Positions 1 through 5,548 of a DNA stretch of 12,290 nucleotides are shown here, piece after piece. Made by a program: the position numbers and the translations under genes. The stretch lies in the NCBI GenBank assembly GCA_910585015.1, contig CAJUCT010000078.1, positions 1-12,290 of the forward strand. Direction: 5' to 3'. This DNA comes from an uncultured Acetatifactor sp. (lineage in GTDB: Bacteria > Bacillota > Clostridia > Lachnospirales > Lachnospiraceae). Under the pieces are notes generated by a model. That model worked only from the letters and a program-made list of their open reading frames with translations. It did no database searches and had not been told where the DNA came from. The number at the start of each line of letters is the position of its first letter. The stretch's first letter is position 1.

Positions 1-75
1 CTATAGGGGTAGTCTGCGCTTTTTTAGCTAAAACAAAGGTTAGGTTTCACAGTAATAGCATGGGAGGAGTCAAAA

Positions 76-741
76 ATGGTCGGATGGATGACGCTTTGCA
101 GCATACTGATTAACGGAGCTGCCGCCGGTCTGCTCTGCTATGAACTGCAAAGGCACAAAGATAAATATCCGGTGTGGAAGGATGGGAAACCGCCGAAGGG
201 GCTGCTTGTATACAGCGCAGTCATGATTGCGGCGGCTGTGGGGCTGTCCCTGTTTGTCACGGATTTCTACAGTGACAATACCTTCCTGTTTACACTCAAG
301 AGAGTGATCATGCTCGCGCTTCTCTGGCCCGTTGCATACACGGATTTCACGGCCTACCGGATTCCGAACCTGTTTATTGTAACTGGGATCGCGGCCAGGG
401 CGGCGGTGCTGGCGGCGGAATTTTGTTGGGAGAGGGACACATTGCTTTCCTATCTGCTGACGGAGGTGATCGCCAGCGCGGTTTTGTTTCTGGTAGCGGT
501 GTTGTGCGCGCTGATTGTCAAAAACAGTATCGGCGGCGGTGATATGAAGCTGTTTGTGGTGATGGGGCTGCTGCTGGGATTGCAGGGAACCTGGGGAGCG
601 ATATTCCTGTCGCTGATCGTCTCCTTTATTGTGGCCGTGGCTTTGCTGATTACCAGAAAAAAGTCCAGGAAGGACGCCATTCCCTTCGGTCCGGCACTGG
701 CAGCGGGCACTTATCTGTCCATATTTTTGACAGGAATGTGA
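76..741 (+). CDS. A24-family prepilin peptidase (TadV/CpaA type)
   Basis: Integral membrane aspartic protease of 221 aa, expected to cleave the short leader of type IV/Flp-type pilins at the inner face of the membrane. Both signature blocks are present: TDFTAYRIPN (catalytic Asp90, residues 89-98) and GGGDMK (catalytic Asp156, residues 153-158). The segment IPFGPALAAG near the C-terminus (202-211) is also typical. Several hydrophobic segments are visible, near residues 5-21, 43-62, 75-88, 98-115, 128-149, 158-170 and 175-192. It lacks the N-terminal cysteine-rich methyltransferase domain of PilD-like enzymes, which fits the short TadV/CpaA subgroup. The start has a GGGAGG ribosome binding site (62-67) at good distance. 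No pilin gene is in the window, so substrates probably lie upstream. Family call is firm; the Tad assignment is inference. Confidence 0.93.
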   Translation: MVGWMTLCSILINGAAAGLLCYELQRHKDKYPVWKDGKPPKGLLVYSAVMIAAAVGLSLFVTDFYSDNTFLFTLKRVIMLALLWPVAYTDFTAYRIPNLFIVTGIAARAAVLAAEFCWERDTLLSYLLTEVIASAVLFLVAVLCALIVKNSIGGGDMKLFVVMGLLLGLQGTWGAIFLSLIVSFIVAVALLITRKKSRKDAIPFGPALAAGTYLSIFLTGM

Positions 742-845
742 GCATGTTCCCATGGGGCATACGGATCCACACAAAGGCGGCGCGGACGGCCGGACGCAGA
801 ACATCGGATCCGCGTGTCGGCAAGGGATATGCGAAGCGCTATACG

Positions 846-893
846 CACGAGCGATGAAATTTGCCGCCATGTCCCTGAAATCTTTCGCTCGTG
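846..893. repeat. Inverted repeat / stem-loop upstream of WG gene
   Basis: Perfect 9-bp arms CACGAGCGA and TCGCTCGTG, with ATTT/AAAT as a possible inner extension across a small internal loop. It ends 44 nt before the ribosome binding site of the WG gene. It could be an RNA-processing or stabilising structure or part of a repeat element; there is no U-run for intrinsic termination. Confidence 0.6.
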
Positions 894-936
894 AGTCGGG
901 TTACTTGGCAGGTTTTAGTGACCGTCAGTATAAATT

Positions 937-941
937 GGAGG
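937..941 (+). promoter_or_regulatory. Ribosome binding site that fixes the WG gene start
   Basis: GGAGG nine bases before ATG 951. The frame is open further upstream to a GTG at 891, but that codon has no ribosome binding site and lies in the hairpin arm. Only the 951 start puts a membrane segment at the N-terminus. Confidence 0.85.
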
Positions 942-950
942 TTTCATACC

Positions 951-2255
951 ATGAAAAACTACAGATTTTTAGCGCCCATTGTGCTGATTGCCCTGTACGT
1001 ATTGGGAGTATATATGATCGGCAGCAACAATGTGAAGGAAGAGACGCAGTACCGCCAATACCTGGAGGATGCCAGAACCTATGCGTCCCAGGAGATAGAG
1101 ATCTATGCGGTGCAGAATTATCAGGACGCCATCGACATGCGTCCCTCCCTGGAACTCTACATGGAAGTGGCAAAGTTTTACCGGGACACTATGGAAGACC
1201 TGAAAAAGGCAGCGCAGTGGGGAGAAACTTTGCTGTCCAAATATCCCAAGCCCCCCGAGCCCTACGAGTTCCAGCTGGACATATATCTGCAAAATCAGGA
1301 CTATGTAGCTTTTTTTGAACTATATGACAGAATGGTGGCCCGGCATGTGTTCTCGGAGACGGCGGATGCCATGTATGATTCGGTGGAATATGTGTTCTAC
1401 GAAGAGGGAGAATATGACGAGATGTCCATATTCAGCAACAATATGGCGTCGGTGCGCAGAAACGAGACCTGGGGATACTGCAACAGCCAGGGCAAGAAAA
1501 AGGTCAAAACCCTCTATACATATGCGGGAGCGTTCAACAATGATATGGCCCCGGTGGTGGATGCGGAGGGAGAAGCTTATTACATTGACAACAACGGCAA
1601 CAAGGTTATGGCAGTGAATGTGGAGGATGTCCAGGGGCTGGGCGTTATGTCCGCGGCGGATATCTACTCCGTCTTCAACGGGAGAGAGTGGAACTACTAC
1701 AACAAGTCGGGAGAACTGCTGATGGGCGGGTTTCTGGAGGGATCCACTTTTGCCAGCGGCCTGGCGGCAGCCAGAACAAAGGAGGGATGGAAGATCTATG
1801 ATCTGAAAGGAAATGTAAAGTCAGGCGCGGTCTACGAGGATGTGGTCATGGACGAGAAACAGATGGCCTACAGAAATGAGCGTCTTTTTGTCAGGGCAGC
1901 CCAGGGCTATATCATGATTGACGGGGAGGGCGGCCGGATAGGGACAGATGTCTATGAGGACGCAAGGATTTTTTATGAAAGTACCTATGCGGCCGTCAAG
2001 AAAGACGGCAAATGGGGCTTTATTGACAAGGACGGCAGCTGGTTCATAGAGCCCGCTTACGAGGAGGCCAGAAGCTTTTTGAACGGATATGCCGCGGTGC
2101 AGGCGGACGGACTGTGGGGCTTTGTCAATATGGATAAGGAATTGTGCATCCCCTGCCAGTTTGCGGAGACCAAGGACTTCACCGCAAAGGGAACGGTGCC
2201 GGTCAGAAAGAACCAGACCTGGTCCGTGCTGCTTTTGTACAAGGAAAATTATTAG
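951..2255 (+). CDS. Membrane-anchored WG-repeat protein with helical N-terminal region
   Basis: Protein of 434 aa. A short basic N-terminus (MKNYR) is followed by one hydrophobic segment (about residues 6-24) that could be a signal anchor, so most of the protein is probably outside the cell. Residues 30-165 look helical and TPR-like (for example DARTYASQEIEIYAVQNYQDA and the following segments). From about 170 to 430 there are degenerate WG beta-repeats: NETWGY (171), REWNYY (245), EGWKIYD (278), GKWGFIDKDG (353) and GLWGFVNMD (387), each followed by acidic turns and an aromatic/Gly motif. WG repeats are common in Firmicute surface and kinase-associated proteins, but their ligand is generally unknown. 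The stop codon TAG (2253-2255) lies in a direct repeat that flanks the downstream hairpin element, so the reading frame survived that insertion intact. Function unknown; a sensory or scaffold role beside the kinase is inference. Confidence 0.92.
   Translation: MKNYRFLAPIVLIALYVLGVYMIGSNNVKEETQYRQYLEDARTYASQEIEIYAVQNYQDAIDMRPSLELYMEVAKFYRDTMEDLKKAAQWGETLLSKYPKPPEPYEFQLDIYLQNQDYVAFFELYDRMVARHVFSETADAMYDSVEYVFYEEGEYDEMSIFSNNMASVRRNETWGYCNSQGKKKVKTLYTYAGAFNNDMAPVVDAEGEAYYIDNNGNKVMAVNVEDVQGLGVMSAADIYSVFNGREWNYYNKSGELLMGGFLEGSTFASGLAAARTKEGWKIYDLKGNVKSGAVYEDVVMDEKQMAYRNERLFVRAAQGYIMIDGEGGRIGTDVYEDARIFYESTYAAVKKDGKWGFIDKDGSWFIEPAYEEARSFLNGYAAVQADGLWGFVNMDKELCIPCQFAETKDFTAKGTVPVRKNQTWSVLLLYKENY
2242..2255. 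repeat. Left copy of 14-bp direct repeat (target-site duplication)
   Basis: AGGAAAATTATTAG, identical to 2394-2407. It contains the last codons and the TAG stop of the WG gene. Because the element's arm can be drawn to begin with AG, the duplication is 12-14 bp depending on the boundary chosen. Confidence 0.85.
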
Positions 2256-2393
2256 GCATTTGCGAAACTCCCTTTCCGGGAACAGTGGATGGGCAATATA
2301 TACAAAATAAGGGCGACTGGCCACTGCATCGGAGCCCGTTTTTGTATATATTGACCAGCCACGTCACTTGCGGAGAACGTTTCGCAATTGCCT
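2256..2393. mobile_element. MITE-like hairpin element, 138 bp, no coding capacity
   Basis: A near-complete palindrome. The outer arms AGGCATTTGCGAAAC (2254-2268) and GTTTCGCAATTGCCT (2379-2393) pair at 14 of 15 positions. After a symmetric 16-nt internal loop on each side, the inner arms 2285-2307 and 2340-2362 pair at 21 of 23 positions and share the core CAATATATACAAAA. A small apical stem is GGGC (2311-2314) with GCCC (2334-2337). The element is bounded by identical direct repeats at 2242-2255 and 2394-2407. Terminal inverted repeats, small size, no ORF and a target-site duplication define a miniature inverted-repeat element moved in trans by an unidentified transposase. It sits between two co-oriented genes and would be transcribed as one long RNA hairpin. 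Confidence 0.85.
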
Positions 2394-2407
2394 AGGAAAA
2401 TTATTAG
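2394..2407. repeat. Right copy of 14-bp direct repeat (target-site duplication)
   Basis: AGGAAAATTATTAG, identical to 2242-2255. It is followed directly by AGTAAGGAG and the start of the FHA gene. Excising the element plus one copy restores a 17-nt spacing between the WG stop and the FHA start. Confidence 0.85.
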
Positions 2408-2424
2408 AGTAAGGAGAGTCAAAC

Positions 2425-4173
2425 ATGGCATTTACATTTGAGACAAGCGGGAACAACACTTTTCTGGTGTATGCGATTCAGGAGGAGGATGTGCTGGACA
2501 CCATGACGCTGGGCATGATCACCAACAACAGGATTCCCGGCATGGCATCCGTGCTGTATACCCAGATGAACCAGGATTGTTTTCTGAAGTACAATGTGAC
2601 CGCCAAGGTCACGGTGAGGCAATTCTTCTCCGGTGTTGTGAATAAGCGCAGGCTTCTGGGGGTCTTTTCCGGCGTGGCGGAGGCGCTGGCTGCGGCGGAG
2701 GAATATATGATCGACAACGGATCCCTGCTGCTGGATATGGATTATATATATGCGGATGTCAGAAGCTGCAGGGCGGAGGTGGTCTGTCTGCCTGTGGTCA
2801 GGGAGACAGGGGCCGTGGACAGCGGCCTGTTTTTTAAAAATATTATGTTTTCCACTCAGTTTGACCAGACGGAGAACTGTGATTATGTGGCCAGAATCAT
2901 CAATTATCTGAACAGCACACCGGTGTTTGCGGTGGAGGATTTTCTGCGTCTGCTGGAGGAACTGCAGGGGACGGGGGGGACTTCTTCATATGGAGGACAG
3001 ACGCCCCAGCCGGATCCGGCGCCCCAGACAGGCGCGCAGATGCAGTTCAAGCAGTCTACGTCAAAGCCGCAGGTCAATTCCAAGGCACAGCCACAGCAGC
3101 CCGCTCCGGTGTCCCAGGTAAGCGCTGACGCCCGGTCTCAACAGCCTGCTGAGGCTCCCCGGGCCGGCACCGCAGTACAGTCCCAGCAGTCCGCTCCGGT
3201 TTTTCCGGCAAAAAACAAGGCGCAATCCCAGGCACAGTCTCAGCAGCCTGCTCCCACCTTTGGGAAACAGGGAAGTCCTGTGGCGGCCGAAATGGGTTTT
3301 GCGGTACCGGGACAGGGTGGTGACGGCGGTTTTGCGGTACCGGGACAGGGTAGTGACGGCGGCTTTGCGGTGCCCGGGCAGGGGAACGGCGGCGGTGCGG
3401 ACTCACAGGCCGGGGCAGGAAAAAAGCAGAAGAAGGCGCAGCAGAAAGCAGTTCCCGAGCAGTCCGATTCCCAGCAGCCTGCCTCGGAAAAAGGGATGTC
3501 CATGTTCTATCTGCTGCAGCATTATAACAAGGAGAACGCCGCAGCATATAAGGCCCAGAAAGAGGCTAAGAAAAAGGGCGGGAATGCGGCGCCTGCTGCC
3601 AACTCTGTGCCTGCCTCCGGGTTTGCGGTACCCGGGCAGCAGGCACAGCCTCCGGTGCAGCAGTCCGGTGTACAATGGTCCTCCGCCCAGGCCCAGGTTC
3701 AGCAGCCTTCGGTGCAGCAGCCAGCGCAGCCTGCCTTTCAGTCTTCGGTACAGCCCCAGTTATCGCCGGCGCAGTCTTTTTCCGGCAGTGATAACTTTGG
3801 GGACACGGTGGTTATGGGAGCCGAGGGCTTTTCGGAGGACACGGTGGTGATCGGTGACGCAATAGCCGCGTCCGCCATAAAGCCTTACCTGCTCCGCAGC
3901 AGCAACAATGAAAGGATTCTTCTGGACAGGCCCATCTTCCACATTGGGAAGGAGAGGAGTTATGTGGACTACTGCATCAGCGGCAATCCCACCATCAGCC
4001 GCAGCCATGCAGACTTTATCAACAGGAACGGACAATTCTTTATTGTGGATAACAACTCCACCAACCACACCTACATAAACGGGGAAATGATTCCCAGCAA
4101 CACGGAGATACCGCTGTCCCATGGAACCAAGATCCGTCTCTCCAACGAAGAATTTGAATTTCTGACATTTTAA
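2425..4173 (+). CDS. FHA-domain protein with clostridial N-terminal domain and long Q/P/A linker
   Basis: Protein of 582 aa, with no signal peptide or membrane segment, expected to be a cytosolic phosphothreonine reader. Residues 1-180 form a globular domain that resembles the one preceding FHA domains in many clostridial proteins (from memory DUF6382). Residues 183-485 are a low-complexity Gln/Pro/Ala/Ser/Gly linker. It holds four GFAVPGQ motifs (291, 302, 313, 399), one conserved-looking helical island, FYLLQHYNKENAAAYKAQKE (361-380), and two DTVV[MI]G motifs at Thr461 and Thr473. The FHA domain spans about 488-580 with the expected binding residues: GKER (508-511), SRSH (525-528) and NNSTN (543-547). 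Start 2425 has AAGGAG at 2411-2416. The gene ends 12 nt before the PP2C gene, so the two are almost certainly co-translated. Its likely partner is the kinase encoded downstream. Confidence 0.95.
   Translation: MAFTFETSGNNTFLVYAIQEEDVLDTMTLGMITNNRIPGMASVLYTQMNQDCFLKYNVTAKVTVRQFFSGVVNKRRLLGVFSGVAEALAAAEEYMIDNGSLLLDMDYIYADVRSCRAEVVCLPVVRETGAVDSGLFFKNIMFSTQFDQTENCDYVARIINYLNSTPVFAVEDFLRLLEELQGTGGTSSYGGQTPQPDPAPQTGAQMQFKQSTSKPQVNSKAQPQQPAPVSQVSADARSQQPAEAPRAGTAVQSQQSAPVFPAKNKAQSQAQSQQPAPTFGKQGSPVAAEMGFAVPGQGGDGGFAVPGQGSDGGFAVPGQGNGGGADSQAGAGKKQKKAQQKAVPEQSDSQQPASEKGMSMFYLLQHYNKENAAAYKAQKEAKKKGGNAAPAANSVPASGFAVPGQQAQPPVQQSGVQWSSAQAQVQQPSVQQPAQPAFQSSVQPQLSPAQSFSGSDNFGDTVVMGAEGFSEDTVVIGDAIAASAIKPYLLRSSNNERILLDRPIFHIGKERSYVDYCISGNPTISRSHADFINRNGQFFIVDNNSTNHTYINGEMIPSNTEIPLSHGTKIRLSNEEFEFLTF
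3295..3393 (+). repeat. Three tandem 33-bp repeats in the FHA linker
   Basis: Each unit encodes GFAVPGQG plus three Gly/Ser/Asp/Asn residues. Unit 1 (3295-3327) and unit 2 (3328-3360) differ at a single base (32/33 identical), while unit 3 (3361-3393) has diverged synonymously (GTG CCC GGG for GTA CCG GGA). A fourth isolated GFAVPGQ is at 3619-3639. The near-identity of units 1 and 2 points to recent slippage or duplication. Confidence 0.85.
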
Positions 4174-4185
4174 AGGTATAAAGCG

Positions 4186-4956
4186 ATGAGATTTATGGTT
4201 TCTGCCAGCACGGATGCGGGCAATGTCAAAACTGCCAATCAGGACAGCGTGAGCGTACAGCTGCTGGAGCATGACGGGCGGCAGCTGGTATTTGCCATTC
4301 TCTGCGACGGCATGGGCGGTCTGCAGAAGGGCGAACTGGCCAGCGCCAGCGTTATACATGCTTTTCGCGGCTGGTGCAGCCAGAGGCTGACAGTTTTGCT
4401 GCAAAAGGGTCTGCAGGACGGTGACATCCGGCGGGAATGGACGCAGGTTATCACAGAGCGCAACGAAAAGATTAAGGCATATGGAAGGGAAAACGGTGTG
4501 CGGCTGGGAACGACGGCCACAGTGCTGCTGTTGACGGAGGGCCGGTACTATGTGGCCAATGTGGGGGATTCCAGGGCTTATGAACTACAAATGCAGGTGA
4601 CCCAGATCACCAGGGATCAGACAGTGGTGGCCAGAGAGATTGAGATGGGGCTTTTGGCCCCGGAGCAGGCGGAGACAGATCCCCGCAGAAGCGTACTGCT
4701 GCAATGCATAGGCGCATCCGAGGCGGTATATCCGGATTTCTTTTTTGGGACACCTCTTGGCAACGCCGTCTATCTGCTGTGCAGCGACGGTTTCCGTCAT
4801 AAGATTACGCCTGCGGAGCTGCTGGCCTACCTGGAACCCTATCGCATGAACAGCCCGGAAAATATGCGGCAGAATGAGCAGGCATTGATCCGGATGGTAA
4901 AGGAGCGCAATGAGCGGGATAACATTACAGTGGCTACTATCAGGACTTATAAGTAA
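4186..4956 (+). CDS. PP2C-type serine/threonine protein phosphatase
   Basis: Metal-dependent phosphatase of 256 aa, expected to remove phosphate from Ser/Thr of proteins modified by the kinase at 5549-8530. All core PPM motifs are visible: NQDS (18-21), CDGMGG (40-45), LGTTATV (107-113), VANVGDSRAY (123-132), ITRDQTVV (141-148), LLCSDGF (197-203) and DNITVATI (245-252). The metal-binding acidic residues are Asp20, Asp41, Asp201 and Asp245. The phosphate-contacting Arg of the first motif is Lys here (GNVKTANQDS). Length is close to the single-domain bacterial family (about 240-250 aa), with no membrane segment, so it is cytosolic. The ribosome binding site AAAGG (4172-4176) overlaps the stop of the FHA gene, which suggests translational coupling. 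The neighbours make a reader/eraser/writer set. Confidence 0.96.
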   Translation: MRFMVSASTDAGNVKTANQDSVSVQLLEHDGRQLVFAILCDGMGGLQKGELASASVIHAFRGWCSQRLTVLLQKGLQDGDIRREWTQVITERNEKIKAYGRENGVRLGTTATVLLLTEGRYYVANVGDSRAYELQMQVTQITRDQTVVAREIEMGLLAPEQAETDPRRSVLLQCIGASEAVYPDFFFGTPLGNAVYLLCSDGFRHKITPAELLAYLEPYRMNSPENMRQNEQALIRMVKERNERDNITVATIRTYK

Positions 4957-5004
4957 TGGCATGAAGCGGGAGGGGCATTTCCGTGAGGCGGACGCTGCCG
5001 CATC

Positions 5005-5012
5005 GGGGAAGG
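5005..5012 (+). promoter_or_regulatory. Ribosome binding site that fixes the 85-aa gene start
   Basis: GGGGAAGG five bases before ATG 5018. Earlier in-frame ATGs at 4910 (inside the PP2C gene) and 4961 have no comparable site. Confidence 0.7.
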
Positions 5013-5017
5013 ACATA

Positions 5018-5275
5018 ATGACGGACGGGGCTATGTCGGAGACGGTCCTGCTGGGGGTTATGATTTTGGCAGCCGTGCTGTTGGCGATCTGTCTGGTTCT
5101 ATTGCTGATCCGCCTGCTCGGAAGGCGGCAAAGGCACAGAACAGCCAGGTTGTCTTCTTTGAATGCAGGTTCCATAACCCAGGAGCTGCCGGTGGCGGAA
5201 GTGCAGGCGGCTTTACGGCCGGTGAAGGTACTGAAAGACATTGTCTATTGTGAGAGCGAGGAGATCATCCCTTAA
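5018..5275 (+). CDS. Small single-pass membrane protein, 85 aa
   Basis: I do not recognise the family. The protein has a short acidic N-terminus (MTDGAMSE), one long Leu/Val/Ile-rich membrane segment (about residues 9-32), a strongly basic stretch (RLLGRRQRHR), then a 50-residue soluble tail ending in CESEEIIP. By the positive-inside rule the tail should be cytosolic. The frame is open upstream into the PP2C gene (ATGs at 4910 and 4961), but the ribosome binding site at 5005-5012 supports 5018; a 104-aa form from 4961 is the alternative. It lies 61 nt after the PP2C gene and 36 nt before another small membrane protein. A role as adaptor or regulator of the kinase/phosphatase pair is inference from position only. 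Confidence 0.78.
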   Translation: MTDGAMSETVLLGVMILAAVLLAICLVLLLIRLLGRRQRHRTARLSSLNAGSITQELPVAEVQAALRPVKVLKDIVYCESEEIIP

Positions 5276-5311
5276 GGCACAGCGGGAGGGTTTTACGGAA
5301 GGAGAGGAAAG

Positions 5312-5470
5312 ATGCTTGGTTTATCGGAGAGTGAAATGTTTTTCTATGGCGGCATCGCCTTGATGGCGGCGGCGGGAATCCTGACGGCGCTTTGCATGGT
5401 GATCTTCACATGCACAGGCAGGCGGTTAAAGAAGAAGCTGGAACAGGAATACGGGAAACCGCAGAGGTAG
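5312..5470 (+). CDS. Small single-pass membrane protein, 52 aa
   Basis: Short gene, easily missed, with a very good ribosome binding site (AAGGAG, 5299-5304, seven bases before ATG 5312). The product starts MLGLSESEMFFYGG, has one membrane segment (about residues 10-33, rich in Ala/Leu/Ile), and ends in a charged amphipathic tail, GRRLKKKLEQEYGKPQR. By the positive-inside rule the tail is cytosolic. No homologue is recognised. It lies between the 85-aa membrane protein and the kinase and shares their strand and tight spacing. The ribosome binding site, the TM-plus-basic-tail layout and the absence of any competing ORF in this stretch support a real gene. Function unknown. Confidence 0.75.
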   Translation: MLGLSESEMFFYGGIALMAAAGILTALCMVIFTCTGRRLKKKLEQEYGKPQR

Positions 5471-5488
5471 TGTCCGGCCAAATCGATG

Positions 5489-5514
5489 GGCAGTTGCGGA
5501 ACGTTCGCAATCGT
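5489..5514. repeat. Palindrome related to the ends of the hairpin element
   Basis: Core TTGCGGAACGTTCGCAA (5494-5510) is an imperfect palindrome. Its left half, GGCAGTTGCGGAAC (5489-5502), matches the left end of the element at 2256 (GGCATTTGCGAAAC) at 12 of 14 positions. The core also matches the element's right end TTGCGGAGAACGTTTCGCAA (2368-2387) apart from three missing bases. It looks like the two ends of the element joined with the interior deleted. No flanking direct repeat is seen. It lies 35 nt before the kinase start. Confidence 0.55.
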
Positions 5515-5548
5515 CTGGAAAAACAAAGCGTGAGGAGAGCAGAGGAAA

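Larger units (their letters stand above)
742..950. other. 209-bp non-coding gap with a strong hairpin
   Basis: The only sizeable gap in the operon not explained by a recognisable element. It holds a 9-bp perfect inverted repeat, CACGAGCGA (846-854) with TCGCTCGTG (885-893), enclosing a 30-nt loop; a shorter CGGATCC/GGATCCG pair lies at 762-768 and 806-812. No T-tract follows the large stem, so it is not a standard terminator. An open frame from 752 runs through the gap into the next gene, but it has no ribosome binding site and reads out of frame through the WG gene, so I do not call it. The sequence has the look of a dispersed intergenic repeat, but no second copy is present here to prove it. 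Confidence 0.5.

Noticed and set aside
22..33. TTTTAGCTAAAA perfect 12-bp palindrome upstream of the prepilin peptidase
   Set aside because: Short and AT-rich, with no GC stem for a terminator. Not distinguishable from chance or from the tail of an upstream gene.
70..870. Minus-strand open frame (266 codons) opposite the prepilin peptidase
   Set aside because: The plus strand encodes both catalytic motifs of the A24 family. The minus product is rich in His/Arg/Gln with no domain, typical of a shadow frame.
905..934. Promoter-like TTGGCA and TATAAA with an 18-base spacer before the WG gene
   Set aside because: Transcription would start near 941, inside the ribosome binding site 937-941, leaving no usable leader. 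Probably a chance match.
752..1318. 188-codon open frame crossing the gap and the start of the WG gene
   Set aside because: No ribosome binding site. It runs out of frame through a well-supported gene, and its product has no recognisable domain and mixed composition.
2256..2393. Hairpin element as a plain intrinsic terminator for the WG gene
   Set aside because: The main stem is not followed by a T-tract, and the direct repeats and terminal inverted repeats fit an insertion better. A weak internal attenuator is kept as a separate finding.
3000..3800. Gln-rich CAG-containing repeats that could suggest a CRISPR or satellite array
   Set aside because: No regular spacing or unique spacers. They are codons of a low-complexity linker in the FHA gene.
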